The notes below the pieces were generated by a model that worked only from the letters and a program-made list of their open reading frames with translations, was not told the origin of the DNA and made no database searches. DNA of 64,000 nucleotides from contig PDHQ01000006.1 in assembly GCA_003339415.1 (NCBI GenBank), positions 124,001-188,000 on the forward strand. The letters are read 5' to 3'. Made by a program: the position numbers and the translations under genes. The stretch's first letter is position 1. Each line of letters opens with the position of its first letter. Positions 1 through 11,773 of the stretch are shown here, in pieces. The DNA comes from Ophiocordyceps camponoti-saundersi (nom. inval.) (Eukaryota > Ascomycota > Sordariomycetes > Hypocreales > Ophiocordycipitaceae).

Positions 1-896
1 GACGAGACGCAGGGTTGGAATCGGCAGTCGCACATGGGGAGACTTGTATGTAGGTAGTACGAATAGGGGGAAAGAAGAGAGTGGGTGAGTGAGTGAGTGA
101 GTGAGAGAGAATGTCCGTAAGAGGGAGGGAGACTTGGGGATGCGCTGGGATGCGATGCGATGCGATGCGCGCTTTACTTTTCCTGAATTTTTCTTTCTTT
201 TTTATTTCTATACTGAGTTTTTCTTTTCCAGAGTAGGTATGTATGTATGTACCTACATGAATATTGTGTGCTGTTGCCTGTCTGTGTGTCGTCGATGGTA
301 CCTTATTATCTGGTTCCGGAGACGCGGAAGGGTGGCTGAGGGGGCGCGGACAGGGGATTGGAAAATGGGACAGGATGGGATGGACGGGGGGGAGAAGAGA
401 GAGAGGGGGAGGGGCGTGGGAAGATGGGCGGCCTCGATAGATTGAAGAGAGTTGCTTTCCCGAACAACAATGCATCTTATCATCTATCCCGGCTACGGGG
501 GGACCCACGGTAGAGAGTGAGGGCGGAGGCGGAGGCCGAGGCGAATGGATGGATGGATCGAGGGATGGATCGGTGGACGAGGAGCAAAGAGAAACGGGCG
601 ATGGCTGAACGGGGATACTTTTCCACGGTTGCGGCGAAGCGACATTTGCTCGGCGACTGGATACAAATGATACGATGGGAGAGGGGCGGTTACGTGTGAG
701 TGGTGGTTTTTGTTTTGAAGGGGGTGAAGGAGGCTGCGGCGGTGTCGCCAAGGATTAAGGATTTGGGGTGGGAAGGAGAGGAAAATGGTAGGATTCTCTT
801 TTTGGGGATTTTTTTTGGAGGAGGGAAAAGGAAAGATGGGAAGGGGAAGAGTGGGAAAAAGTAAGGATGGCATAGATGGTTTGCATGCATTGGTTA

Positions 897-897
897 A

Positions 898-971
<74 letters not shown>

Positions 972-972
972 C
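897..972. repeat. (GAAA)n microsatellite
   Basis: An almost perfect GAAA tetranucleotide array of about 18 units lies in intergenic DNA. On the opposite strand it reads as TTTC. It makes a false Lys/Glu-Arg-Lys open frame. Confidence 0.95.
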
Positions 973-1477
973 GAAGTAGAAGACGTGATGTGATGGATGG
1001 ATGGATGGATGAATGGGATGGGATGGGATGAGATGGATGGAGTGAAGGTTTAGGCGGCACTACTGCGAGGTACGAGGCACACGAGACAGGAAGAGGTTTA
1101 GTTTTCTTGCATGCAATGCATGTAATGCATGTATGTACGGACGGGATATGTATGTAGGTGAGAAAAGGAAAGAATGAATAGGAGGAAGAAGGGTCAAGAG
1201 AGAGGGATGGAAGTGAATTGGATCAGAAGGATGATCAACAGATGGAATCAAGCGATGGAATCAGGAGATGGAGTGAAAGAGAGAGAAGAAGAGAGAAAGA
1301 AGAGATCATGATGCATACGTCATTGGCAGAATAGGGATCCGCAGGGGGGGGGGGGGGGAGAGAGAAGGAGGGGAAGGAAAAAAAGGGAAGGAAGACCTTT
1401 TGCTCACCGCGGTGCAACCTGCCTCTCAACCTCTTTCCATCTGCTCTCTCTACTCCCACCAGGGTGTGTCTGTGAAG

Positions 1478-1557
1478 GGGGGGGGGGGGGGGGGCCACCC
1501 CCCCCCCCCCCCCACAAACCCCCCCCCCCCCCCCCCCCCCCCCCCCNNNNNNNNNTT

Positions 1558-1592
<35 letters not shown>

Positions 1593-1644
1593 CTCCCCGG
1601 CGGCATCGCGCCCCCCCCCCGCCCTCCCCGGTGCCGCCTGTCGG

Positions 1645-1687
<43 letters not shown>

Positions 1688-1690
1688 AAG
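1478..1690. other. Assembly gap flanked by G/C homopolymers
   Basis: Nine N (1547-1555) sit between long C and T runs, with G runs at about 1478-1494 and 1648-1685. A G run passing directly into a C run beside an N stretch suggests low-quality gap-edge sequence rather than biology. Frames predicted through it (Pro-, Gly- or Lys-only) should be ignored. Confidence 0.85.
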
Positions 1691-2383
1691 AGCTACTCCG
1701 CGGATGACCAAGCCATTCTCTCTCTCTCTCTCTTTCTTTCACTAACCCAAGGCAAACGCGTCTCTCTTCTACAGCGACATCGGTTTCACCGCCGTGTACA
1801 CCGACAGGACAACAAGAGAGAGAGAGAGTCAACAGCAGGGCGAGCGTGTTTTTTTTTTATTTTATTCCCGTCTTTTTCTTTTTATTTCTTTTTTTTCTCT
1901 CACTTTTGATTTATTAAGCTCTCTTTGCTTCTTTCCCCGTCTTTTCTTTTCTTGTTGGTCTGACTCACACACCCTCCCCTGTACATACACACCACCCCCC
2001 CGGGGTTTTTTTTTCCCCTTCCCTCTTCTCTTTTAACCCCCTTCCCTCGGAGACTCACTCACGACTTACACACACACACACACACACACACACCCCACCC
2101 CCCTTCCCTCCCTTCATCTCTCCACCTTGTTCCGATCGGGGTTTGTATTGGGATGGGTTGGTAAGGTCCAAGGATGTGGATGGGATGGTACTTCGTCCTT
2201 GTACATACATGGACAGTCTTCGGCTCGGTGATATATTCTCCTGCTGCAGCCGCTTTTCGTTTTTCCTTTCGAGCCTTCACTATCCAAACTCATCCATCCA
2301 TCTTGTCGACCAACGAATCTACAAGACTTCTTCTCTTCTACTCTTCTCTTCTCTTCCTTTTCTCAAACAAAACTACTGCAACC

Positions 2384-3202
2384 ATGCCCGTCCTCGGATT
2401 CAGCAATGGTCGTTGCTCGTCCAAACCAAAGGAGCTTTATATTCGAAAGGTCTCCTTGTCTGGATGCTCTCTTTCTTCTGGAAAGAGCAGCTCTTCTTCT
2501 TTTGACTCTTCCACTTCTTCTACCAACTCCTTCGTCTACGCCTGCTCCTCTTCTTCGTCATCATCTTCTCTCTCCAATGGGTGCAGCAGCAGAAGTATGC
2601 GGTCTCCGCTCGAGCGTCATGTCGATCCTCTTGCTCAACACCCCACCTACACGCCTCCACCACGCCTCCATGACCGCCGTCTTCTCGATACGACGCCCAT
2701 GACGACGACTCTTTACCTCGGCGGTGGTGCTGGCGGCGTCGACGAGGAGGAAAAGGACCTTTCGACCGTTTCTGTCGAACCCGTCGATTACTTCTCCGTC
2801 CCCATGCGACCTACTCCACAACAATTCCCCCGCTCGAGATGGTCCGACTCGACCATCGCTTCTCTCGACCTCCCCGAGTCAGAGTCCGACTCCGACGGCG
2901 GGTCCGAGACGTCGGAAGAAGTCGAAGAGCTCCTCGAAGAAGAAGAGGAATCAGACAGCAACAACGACGTCTCCGTCCACGTCCACGACGACGAAAGCCA
3001 CTACCAGTTCCAACACATGCTCGAGGGTCACCACCGTTCCATGCCCAACTTCAGCTACAAGCGGGAGACGTCGCTGGATAAGCGCCCACAAGTCAAGACG
3101 CTCGATAGCCTCGACGAGTTTGTCAAGCGCGGTGGCTGGAAGCGTCGCGGTGTCATCTTTCACAGCGAGGAGGTGAATGAGGTCCTCGACATGGACCTTT
3201 GA
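2384..3202 (+). CDS. Conserved fungal hypothetical protein, Ser-rich
   Basis: Encodes 272 aa in one exon. I chose the ATG at 2384 over an earlier in-frame ATG at 2174 because it has a good context (CAACCATGC) and follows a CT-rich leader. The N-terminal third is dominated by Ser runs. The middle has an acidic Ser/Glu/Asp tract (about residues 160-200). The C-terminal 45 residues are non-repetitive and look conserved, including TLDSLDEFVKRGGWKRRG, a Lys/Arg- and aromatic-rich block. No enzyme motif, signal peptide or membrane segment is seen. The composition suggests a disordered regulatory or cytosolic protein with a short conserved C-terminal motif. The function is unknown; that it is a gene is fairly sure. 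Confidence 0.75.
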   Translation: MPVLGFSNGRCSSKPKELYIRKVSLSGCSLSSGKSSSSSFDSSTSSTNSFVYACSSSSSSSSLSNGCSSRSMRSPLERHVDPLAQHPTYTPPPRLHDRRLLDTTPMTTTLYLGGGAGGVDEEEKDLSTVSVEPVDYFSVPMRPTPQQFPRSRWSDSTIASLDLPESESDSDGGSETSEEVEELLEEEEESDSNNDVSVHVHDDESHYQFQHMLEGHHRSMPNFSYKRETSLDKRPQVKTLDSLDEFVKRGGWKRRGVIFHSEEVNEVLDMDL

Positions 3203-3216
3203 GTCCTCTCTCTCTA

Positions 3217-3259
<43 letters not shown>

Positions 3260-4770
3260 TTTTCCTATGTACACCATCCATCAATCTCTTGTCTTTCATT
3301 CTGTTTATGGGGAAGCGTGCTTTGAGGCGTATCGTGGGAAAGCTAGATTTTTTCTTTTCTTCTCTTTACTGTTGTCATCATTACGCCTTATACCTTGGAC
3401 AGTAGTTTCGGAGACTCTACAGGCCACAGCTTGGACTTTTTTTTTCATTACTGTTTATTACTATTTACTTAGAGAGACGTTAGAAGATATGAATCCGTTG
3501 GTAAATATTCACATGTTTGTTCCAACAATGGTATAATCAATTGTTCACACACAATGACGCACGTGTCGATCTTGATAAAACTGGTTTTACCTGAGGACTC
3601 TTGTATGTGAGTGTATGACGTTGTATACATGTACGGACATGTAAGTCCATGTTTTTGACCGAGATACTATCCGCACATAGGCAGGTACATAGAGTAGGTA
3701 GGAAAGAAAACGAACATCTATTAATACACACTCTTCTCTTTCTTGTTTTTTCACTCTACCTATGTATGTATGATGTATGACATGTGTTCGATCTCAAGCA
3801 AGCTGTTTACCAACACGTGTTGAATGAATTAGGGGGGGGGGGAATAGTGACTTTCACACTCCTTCACTCAACTCAACTGACCGCGGAAAGCAGCTGAAAT
3901 TATCCGCTACGCCACACCGACTCGCATCATTCTCTTCTTTCTTTCTTTCTTTCACTCTCTCACCGCTGACATGATGCAGTGAGAGATGTGGAACGGGAAG
4001 TCGGTGGGAAAGGAAAAAAAAGAAACAATAGCCGAGGCTTATGTAGGTATAAACAAAGGGAGAGAGAGAGAAGCGGAGAGGTAGAGGAGGAGGGGGGGGG
4101 ATGAATGGTCTATGGACACACCGAGTGAGCTGTTGACGTGCGAATAGACACCTGCTAGAAATCACATGTTCTTTTTCTCTCCTTCCCTTGCTTACACCCC
4201 CCCCAGTCGGTGTGTCCATTTAGCGCGATGATGTAAGCGGTGAGCTGAACCCGCGTCCTTTTCGCGTCCTTGATATGTAATTTTCTGAGACAGACTAAGG
4301 GTTCGGAAGAGAGAGAGAGAGAGAGCTTTTAATTACCGTGTTTCTACCGGTTGGCTCTTCTATGTATACGCGGTATGAGGTGGGCTTTTTTTTTGTTGCG
4401 TGAGAAAGAGGGGAGGTTTTTTTTGGTTGGTGGCTTTGAGGTTGTTTCTTGTCTGACTTGTTGGGGACTGACACTGACACTTGACACTGACGGGGGGGAA
4501 AAAAAGGACCGTACTGGCTTTCTTCTCAGCAAGGGGATGAAAAATAACTTCTATTATTATCTCCTCCTTCCTTCCTTCTTTCTTTCTTCTCATATACATT
4601 ACATACCAACCCTCGACTGTTGATGGGATTAAAGAAAAAAAAAACCCCCCTCCTATCCCCGGGGGGGGGGGGGGGGGGGCTCCCGGCGTCCTGGTTTCGG
4701 GGTTTCCGGGGTCCGACTCGGCTCCGTGCGTTCGGGAGCGGGAAGTTAGATTGAACTATGTAAGAAAAAA

Positions 4771-4830
4771 AGCGGAGCGGAGTTTCGTTTCTTCGGGAAA
4801 AGCGGAGCGGAGTTTCGTTTCTTCGGGAAT
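4771..4830. repeat. 30-bp tandem duplication
   Basis: Two adjacent 30-bp units (4771-4800 and 4801-4830) each start AGCGGAGCGGAGTTTCG and differ only at the last base. The near identity implies a recent duplication. No function is visible. Confidence 0.9.
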
Positions 4831-5473
4831 GAGATTGTGTCATTGTATCCGCTTGTTGTGCACACCTGCGCACTTACATAAATCACACACTCATATATGT
4901 GCGTAAGTTGTATGTATGCACATGCCCTCTAATTCATTCCCCAATCTCTATCCGTATGGATCGTCTTATCTTCACACCCGGTTTTGGCTTGCCGAAGGAT
5001 TGCATGATTGATGCCTTGTGTTGATGAGAAGAACTGGATCGAGACTGTGAACCATGCAAGTTTCATCTTTATTCTTCTCTTCTCATTATAAACGAATGTA
5101 GCCTCTTTCCCGAGAGTCTGGACTCTAGACGCCCGATTCTATATATGTATGTATGTATCTGCCACTCACATACTCCGTACACCTCTCTCTCTCACACACA
5201 CCCCCTATATCGTCTCTCCAATATTGAAGTCCTTTTTTCTTTTCTCGGTTGAAAGGAGAAGTCGACGTACATGTCTAGCGTCCAGCCAACCTTTAAGCTG
5301 GACATCTTTAGGGGAAAACTGGGCCGAGATGGCGTTCCGAAAGAGAGCTGGTGGATGGGGTGTGTGTGTGTGTGTGTGTGTGTGAGTGTGTGTGAGTGTG
5401 TGTGCTGCTGCTGACGGGCCTAGAATGTTTTCTCTCTCTCTCTCTCTGCTCTATTTCTCATATGACCTTCGGG

Positions 5474-5580
5474 GTGGCCGGTTTAAGCCACTGAATAGGG
5501 TCACAGCGTAGGGGCGCTGGACCCTGCTTTTCCCACCCGTAGGCTACGTCCCAAAGGGAGGGAGACCCAGGATAGGTGGG
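5474..5580. other. Cluster of strong inverted repeats
   Basis: Three stems follow one another in non-coding DNA. Stem 1 is GTGGC (5474-5478) with GCCAC (5487-5491). Stem 2 is GGGTC/CAGCG (5498-5508, one bulged A) with CGCTG/GACCC (5515-5524), ten pairs. Stem 3 is CCCACC (5532-5537) with GGTGGG (5575-5580), enclosing a small CGTA/TACG hairpin. This could be a structured RNA or only palindromic DNA. It does not match a tRNA or 5S rRNA that I can recognise. Confidence 0.4.
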
Positions 5581-6560
5581 CATACACACCTACATATACC
5601 TCTACACACATAGATAAGTAGGTAGATTGTCGTCGAAAACGAGGGAGGTTCGAAACAAGCGCAGATCGAAGGACTACCTTTGACGGTGCACGGCACTCGT
5701 AATAAAGAAAAGTTTCTTTACAAGATGGAGCAGGAAAAAAGGGGTCTAGCTCCAGGGTCCAATGTCTCGGAGAGTTTTATGGGTTGTTGTTCCTTAGCAC
5801 AGCACGCGAGCCTGGACCCCTCCTTTCACCCGTCTCTTTTGTCGGGGTTCGGATGGACGGGTAATAAGTGGGTTTTCTTATTATATTTCGTCTGTTCACG
5901 TTTCAGGGAGAACAGACGTTGTTTTTTTTCGGTTTCCTTGGTTTTGTCTCTGGGCGGGAGTGAGCGGGCTGGTTCCCGACTAAGGGGGAAGCTGTCTTCG
6001 TCTTGACCCTTATTCTCTTTGTATCTTTTTCCTTGTTGATGAAGAGATGGGTACATAGCACGTAAGGGAAAGGGGAAACAGTATAAGGGGGTGGGTGTAG
6101 GGGTTAATTACACATTGACGGGGACGGGCACACCTCCAAGTTCTGAAGGATTGTTCTTCAAGGAAGGGGGAGGGGGGTGAGAAAGGGGCGTGAGCTTTGC
6201 GAAGGAAGGGAAAAGGTTGCTTCGATTGTGGAAGATTTGGGTCTGGAGGCTTGATCGGGACACGGGCTCATCTACGACTTGGTTTCGGCTGATAAGGAGA
6301 ATAATAAAACAGGGGTCATTGGAGGTTGTAGAGATCGGGATGCCGTGTGTTCTTCTGTTGGGTTTCTAATTTTTTCCGACGGGTTGGGCTTCTTGGAGCG
6401 TTGGTGGTGGTGGTGGTGGTGGTGTGTGCTGCGAGGATACTCCGGTGTTGCGATTGGGAGTCTTGCTGGTGGCTTGGTGGTATGATGCTACGATCGTGAC
6501 CCTTTTTTTTCACTTTCTCGTGGTGCCTCTTGGATGGCGACGTGACTGATGGATGGCGTC

Positions 6561-6625
6561 GTAGCTCTCAGACAGCAGCATTGTACCTCTCAAACAACGA
6601 TATTGTACCTCTCAGACAGCAATAT
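6561..6625. repeat. 21-22-bp degenerate tandem repeat
   Basis: Three copies of a unit beginning GTA(C/G)CTCTCA(A/G)ACA start at 6561, 6583 and 6604, and a partial copy follows near 6663. It lies downstream (3') of the small membrane protein gene on the minus strand. Confidence 0.8.
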
Positions 6626-6852
6626 ACCCTCTCCTCTCCTCTCCTCTCCTCTATCAACACCGTACCTCTCCAGCATCCCCATCTCCAACACCCGATATAG
6701 ACAAGCCATCGCCAACACCACTATACTCAACACCCAAACCCTCAATACTACGACTCTGATTAGCAATCCCACCTACAACGTCACACCGAAAATCTCACTT
6801 CCAAACCACAAAAGCACTCAATTCGAAACTCACAGCTCAAAAAAAATTCGCT

Positions 6853-7593
6853 CTACCATAACCGCCTCCTTCGCGGACGGTACCTCTGCTCCGTCTGCTG
6901 CGCCAGCCTCATCATCTCCGCCTTGATCAGACGTCTTCGCTCCGCGCGCGAGACGGGCGCCCGGAGGAGCGGGTCGGGATGGTCTGTTGACCAGCGCTTG
7001 AGCGCGACTTGGGCTTGTAGGCGGGCGAGCGTTTGGCGCTGCCATGCTGTTACCGATTGTTTAGATGGTGTTTTCTGTGATTGTTCTTTCTTGTCGTTGA
7101 TTTCTTCTTTGGTCTTGCTTCTTTCCTCCTGCTGTCGTTGTTCTTGTTGTTGATGTTGATGATGATGATGCTCTTCATCATCTTGCTGTTGAAGCCGCTG
7201 CGGTAATCGACCACGATCCTCCTCTTCACTAAACCCCCTCCGCTGTAAGCCATCCTCCCCAACCGTCAACCTCACCACTTCACCCACAGTAAACCCCCCG
7301 TCCGCACCAGCCAACCCCTCGTGCGGACGGATAGCAGCCCTCAAGTCGCGCAACGTCCGCTGCTGGATGACATAGCCGCTGAGGAAAAGCGCCAACGTGC
7401 AGAGAACGACTTTAAGGAATTCACATAATCGACCCAATCCGTTCCACGTAGTTCGATTTTCTCATTCTTAGTCCAATTCTCTCTTCTCATTGCAATATCG
7501 CTTTGGAAAGGGGTTGAGAAGAGACGGAGGCTAACCAGTTGATAGTGTCGCTAGGACGGAGACTTCAGATGAGGTCAGGAGGATCTTGCGCAT
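6853..7593 (-). CDS. Small single-pass membrane protein, conserved in fungi
   Basis: Proposed two-exon gene: exon 1 7536-7593, intron 7410-7535 (GTTAGC...AAAG), exon 2 6853-7409, 204 aa. The exon-2 frame has no ATG near its hydrophobic start, and the upstream ATG at 7593 joins it in phase. Residues about 10-37 form one hydrophobic segment (core VVLCTLALFLSGYVIQ), followed by QQRTLRDLRAAIRP. A His/Gln-rich low-complexity centre comes next, then a basic C-terminal block containing RAPVSRAERRRLIKAEMMRL. It is probably an N-terminally anchored organelle or ER membrane protein. It is divergent from prp38, with 272 bp between start codons. The function is unknown; exon 1 is less certain than exon 2. 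Confidence 0.65.
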
Positions 7594-7865
7594 CGCTTCT
7601 TTCGATAATTCCCAGTTGGTTGGAATGTTAGTAGGATGCAGTCGTGGAGCTTGCCTCCGGATCTAATCTATATATTTACTTCCATGTGGGGTCACACTCT
7701 ATTTTAAAAAGCGGCTGTTGACACGGCAACACAGTCTTATCTTCCAACCACGTGACACCCAATCAATTTTCAACATCGTCAAAGCCTCAACCCAAACTCC
7801 GCGTTCGCAACAAAACACCATCACCCATTCAAAAAATCTCAGCGGAGGGTTAAAAGAAAAAAAAA

Positions 7866-8585
7866 ATGTCCGATCCATCCGTCGCAATCCCCGGCGCGCG
7901 CCACTTCCTCGACACCCGCGGCACGACAGCAACCCTCGCGCCCAACGGCCTAAACCCCGCGACCATAATGGAAAAAGCCGTCCGAGACCGGATCACAAAC
8001 TCGTACTTCTACCAAGAGCAATGCTTCTTCGCCAACGAAGCCGACATCGTCGAGTCCGTCGTCCAGCACGTTAACTTCATAGGGGGCACCCACGGAGCGG
8101 ATCAGAAACCGAGTCCCTTCCTCTGCCTCGCCTTCAAGCTTCTAGAGCTGGCGCCGGGCGATGACGTGCTGGCCGAGTATCTCGCCCACGGCGGGGAAGA
8201 GTTCAAATATCTTCGTGCGTTGGCTTGCTTTTACGTCCGTCTTACTCGTCCTGCTGTGGAGGTGTATAGGACGCTGGAGCCGTTTTTGGCCGATAGGAGG
8301 AAGTTGAGGAGGAGGAGACGCGAGGATTGCTACTTGTCGTTCGTGGATGAGTTTGTCGATCACCTTCTTACCAAGGATCGCGTGTGCGCTACCAGTCTTT
8401 GGAAAATGCCTCAGAGAGAGGCTCTCGAAGATGCCGAGCTGTTGGAGCCTAGGGTCAGCCCACTGGGTGACTTGGACGCTTTGCTGGAAGAGGACAGCGG
8501 CAAGGACGATAACAAAGACGACGATGAGGACGACAAAGAAGACGACGACGACAAAGACGACGACGGTCGAGTTTCCGACACTTAG
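7866..8585 (+). CDS. prp38: Pre-mRNA-splicing factor 38 (Prp38)
   Basis: A 239-aa protein in one exon. The ATG at 7866 follows an A-run, a strong fungal context. It matches the Prp38 family: an N-terminal conserved region with ATIMEKAVRDRI and YFYQEQCF, then HVNFIGGTHGADQKPSPFLC, the helical stretch LAFKLLELAP, and RALACFYVRLTRP with PFLADRRKLRRR. DHLLTKDRVCATSLWKMP ends the core. The C-terminus (about 205-235) is a Lys/Asp-rich acidic tail. Prp38 is a U4/U6.U5 tri-snRNP component needed for spliceosome activation in the nucleus. The length is close to other fungal members. The identification is confident; the exact role of the tail is not visible. Confidence 0.95.
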   Translation: MSDPSVAIPGARHFLDTRGTTATLAPNGLNPATIMEKAVRDRITNSYFYQEQCFFANEADIVESVVQHVNFIGGTHGADQKPSPFLCLAFKLLELAPGDDVLAEYLAHGGEEFKYLRALACFYVRLTRPAVEVYRTLEPFLADRRKLRRRRREDCYLSFVDEFVDHLLTKDRVCATSLWKMPQREALEDAELLEPRVSPLGDLDALLEEDSGKDDNKDDDEDDKEDDDDKDDDGRVSDT

Positions 8586-8992
8586 GTCGATGCTTCATCA
8601 TCTTTTCTTTTTGCAGCACAATGATACCCGGCCTACCTCACGGCCCAGCAACAAACCCCCCGGACCGTGTGTGATGAAGACTATTCCCCTACACTCCGTC
8701 CAATTATGGTAACAAAACGCGCATCGGCATAATCATCAACCCGACGCTTCAAAGCATCGTCTAGTTCCCTTTACCCGCGGCTCAACGGTCTCAGAGACAC
8801 CATACGAAGGCCGACATGGCTGCGTATATTGAAATGCCCTCCCCACCATCATCGTCATCATCAGCCCAATATACGTCAGCCTCAACTCAGCCCCATATGC
8901 ATCCCGCTCCGTTTGCTGCATGCTTTTACATGCAATGCAAGAAGGAAACAACATATGAAGAGGAAGAAGGAAAAAAAAAGACACAACGATGC
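8586..8992. other. Convergent 3' intergenic region
   Basis: 407 bp between the convergent prp38 and gatA genes, presumably their two 3' UTRs. Nothing else is recognised. Confidence 0.6.
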
Positions 8993-10649
8993 TCACTTCA
9001 TCAAACCCATAATTCGGTCCGCCATATGCAGAAGCCGCTTGTCATCCCAGAACTGGCCTATCAACTGCAGCCCAACCGGCAACTTGCTGTCCCCGTTCCG
9101 CACCGGCATGCTGACGGCAGGCAAGCCGGCTAGGCTAGCGGGCACGGTGAAGACGTCATTCATGTACGCGTCGAGGCTGCTATGGCTCAGCACCTCGCTC
9201 AGCCGAGGCGGGAACGTCGGCGTCGTCGGCGTCAGCAAGAAGTCGACCTGCGGCGGCCCGCGCTTGTCGGCCATGGTCGCCTTCTCATCGGCAATATCGC
9301 TGAGGTCGAATTGCGCAGGCGGACGTAGCGGGCAGGCGAGGCGGAAGACGCGATCAAAGTCGCGGCAGATCAGGCGGCGCACGCGCTGGGCCTTGACGAA
9401 GTAATTGTCCCTGGCTCCGGAGCTCAGGCTAAAAGTGCCGAGCAGGATGCGGCGCTTCACCTCGGCGCCAAGACCAACACCGCGGATATCGGCATACAGG
9501 TCGCCGCCGTCCGTTGCTGCCTCCCTTCCATCGCTGGCGACGTTCAGGCCGTGTCCGCCGTAGCCAACGCCGTTGTACCTCGCAAGGTTGGACGAGGCCT
9601 CGGCAGCGGCCAGAACGTAGTAGACGCTCAGAGACTTGGGCATCGTCGGCAGCGAGACGGGGATCACGGTGACGCCGGCAGCTTCGAGCGCGGCAGCGAC
9701 GGCGCCCCAGGAGGTACGAATTCTTGAATCCAGCTCCTCCACGTTGTACTCTATCGGGAGGCCGACGGTCAGCTTGTCGTTGGGCGCCAGCTCCGGTGGA
9801 CAAGCGGCGGCGCAACGGGCACGGGTTTTGGCCGAGAGCGAAGTCGAGTCCTCGGGATCATGCTCTCGGTCGAGGCCGTTATGGAGCAAAAGGTCAAGTA
9901 AGAGCCTCGGCTCGCGAGACATGAGCCCGACGGTGTCGAGGGAATGAGCATAGTCGATGACGCCGTATCGCGACAACATTCCGTAACTGGGTCGGTAGCC
10001 GACGACGCCGGTGTAGGCGGCGGGTAGACGGATGGAGCCGCCGGTGTCGGTCCCGAGAGCTATGTCGGCGTCGCCCACAGACACAGCCACGGCGCTACCT
10101 CCGGAGCTGCCACCGGCCGAAACGGGATCATCCGGGTCGGGCGAGAGCGGATTCAAGACGGGGCCGTGCATTGAGTTGGTCGAATGCGAGCCCATGCCGA
10201 ACTCGTCCATGTTTGTCTTGCCGACAACGACGGCGCCTCGCGCGCGAAGCTGGCGCACAATGGTCGCTTCATATGGCGACACATAGCCGGCGAGGATGCG
10301 GGATGCGCATTGAGTCGGGAAGCCGGCCGTGGCGATGTTGTCTTTGACGGCCAGCCGGAACGATTTGGCTCCCGGGAGTAAAGGAGGATCCGGGGGAACG
10401 GGAGAAGCGACTGGAGAACCTGTGTAAGGGTGGGGAAGAGAGTGAGCTAAGCTCAGGGCCAAGGAGAGAAGAGAGAAGAGAAAACAGAGAGAGACAGGGA
10501 GAGAGAGAGAGAAGAAAGCTGCTGAACGCACCGCCGCTCACAAAGTGGTTGCAGCCGTCGCACCGCCAGCGACGGCAGCATCGTGGCAGCAGCAGCACCG
10601 CCGCACGAATCCCTCGCCGCGAGCTGCTTGTGGCGCATGCCGCCCTCAT
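8993..10649 (-). CDS. her2: Glutamyl-tRNA(Gln) amidotransferase subunit A, mitochondrial
   Basis: Two exons: 10532-10649 and 8993-10419, with intron 10420-10531 (GTGCGT...TTACACAG), 514 aa in phase. This is an amidase-signature enzyme. The catalytic triad is visible: Lys65 in AVKDNIA, cis-Ser144 in AGGSSGGSA and nucleophile Ser168 in GTDTGGSIRLPA; the 79- and 24-residue spacings fit GatA. NMDEFGMGSHSTNS is also typical. Exon 1 is Arg-rich without acidic residues at its start, fitting a mitochondrial leader. The product would be the GatA/Her2 subunit that transamidates Glu-tRNA(Gln) in mitochondria. The CT-rich intron keeps a false open frame through the junction, so an unspliced model would carry a wrong N-terminus. 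Confidence 0.92.
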
Positions 10650-11773
10650 ATCACGGAACCATGCGGTGCCGGCCTCGGATCGGAGCCACGCCTTTGCTGA
10701 AGCTGTGTTGGAGAGGAGGGGAAGAGAGCGGGAGAGTTTGTATGTAGAGGATAGGAGAATAGGAGAATAGGAGAAGGAGAGGTGAGAGAAGAGGAGAGAT
10801 TTCGTTGTTGAAGTCGGAGATCTTCTTCTTCTTTTCACTTTCGAAGGAAGCAGCAGCTGATGTTTTTTGTAGTGTACTTTGTACGAATTTGCCAGTCTCG
10901 TGCCCTGCACAGTGCTGCACAGTGTGGCTGCTTGTCTCTTCTTCAGGGGGTGGAGGGTTCTAAAGTCTCACCCCACTCCCCCCTAAAGGATCCCCCTAAA
11001 GGATCCCCCTACAGGATCCCCGCCCCCACGCAGATGACAGCTTCAAGCCTCGGCTTTTTCTCCGTCAAACTACAGGCCAGAAGCTGCAGGGCCAGAGTCA
11101 GAAGCTGCAGGGACCTTGCTTCCGTCTTTGCTGCGACCGCGGCTCGGCATTACGGGCATGTTATGACTGCTGTTATCATTATTACCACATGTTGGGCCAG
11201 GGGGGGGGGTTTGGTGTGGTGTGGTTGTGGTTGTGGCCGGCCTGTAGGCGTGGCCTGCAGCCCAACTATGGACATACATACAACACAATGTAAACTCGCG
11301 CCTGTTGATGAGTTGGGTCGCTTTACGGTCAAGTCGGGCTTTACCGTCATGATATCGCCCGTTCCGGCCAGAGAAGAGGGAGGAAACAAGGTGTGTAGTA
11401 ATCCTCCGATTCCCCTCTCACTGGCCCGATTTGATGATGCTCTGAGGAGAAGAGGAGAGATTGTTAAGTTCATTTACACATTAATATCATGTTCACCTGA
11501 CCTGAGAAATCCGGTTGTCCGAGTAAGGGTAGTCCGGAGCACACAATCAAGACATGCCAGACGTCAAGAGGGTAGAGAACAAGGTCAACATCTGCGATAA
11601 TCCATCTATCTACTCAGACATAGAAACATCAAGAAGAAGAAGAAGAAGAAGGAAGAAAGAAAGAGAGAAAGAAAGAAAGTCGACGGTCCCTCCCCATCAG
11701 CCAAGCCACTCGTTTTTTTGTCCGGCTGCCATTCATATCCCGCCCCCATTTCACGAGCTGCTGTCCATCGAGC
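10650..11773. other. Intergenic region, 1.1 kb
   Basis: Probably the gatA promoter on its left side and the 3' flank of the minus-strand secreted protein gene on its right. It contains a three-copy 13-bp repeat (CCCCCTAAAGGAT) near 10977-11015. A 246-codon plus-strand open frame here has no family-like content and is not accepted. Confidence 0.6.
10977..11015. repeat. 13-bp tandem repeat, three copies
   Basis: CCCCCTAAAGGAT is repeated three times, the third copy carrying ACA instead of AAA. It lies about 0.4 kb upstream of gatA. It could be a regulatory array or a simple minisatellite. Confidence 0.85.

Larger units (their letters stand above)
1..2383. other. Gene-free low-complexity region
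   Basis: No convincing gene is seen. Open frames here are short and built of simple repeats. The stretch holds GAGT and GGAT microsatellites, a GAAA array at about 897-970, G and C homopolymers on both sides of an N run, CT tracts and a CA array near 2070-2090. The last 250 bases are CT-rich and probably form the promoter and 5' leader of the gene starting at 2384. Confidence 0.7.
3203..6852. other. Long intergenic region, 3.6 kb
   Basis: No supported gene. Contents are a CT/CA microsatellite just after the upstream stop codon, GA and CT tracts, a 30-bp tandem duplication at 4771-4830, a GT array near 5359-5403, a hairpin cluster at 5474-5580, a TGG array near 6403-6424 and a 21-22-bp degenerate repeat at 6561-6625. 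Open frames of 60-125 codons here lack conserved composition. Confidence 0.6.

Noticed and set aside
101..890. Several 60-126-codon frames on both strands
   Set aside because: Made of GGAT, GAAA and CT repeats; no conserved composition, splice context or domain.
1235..1909. Poly-Pro, poly-Gly and poly-Lys frames around the first N run
   Set aside because: Translation of homopolymers at an assembly gap; contains undefined residues.
5640..5665. GGTTCGAAAC resembling a tRNA B box
   Set aside because: No A box or cloverleaf at the right distance.
10860..11600. A 246-codon plus-strand frame
   Set aside because: No recognisable domain, unusual mixture of Cys and Arg, overlaps the gatA promoter and tandem repeats.
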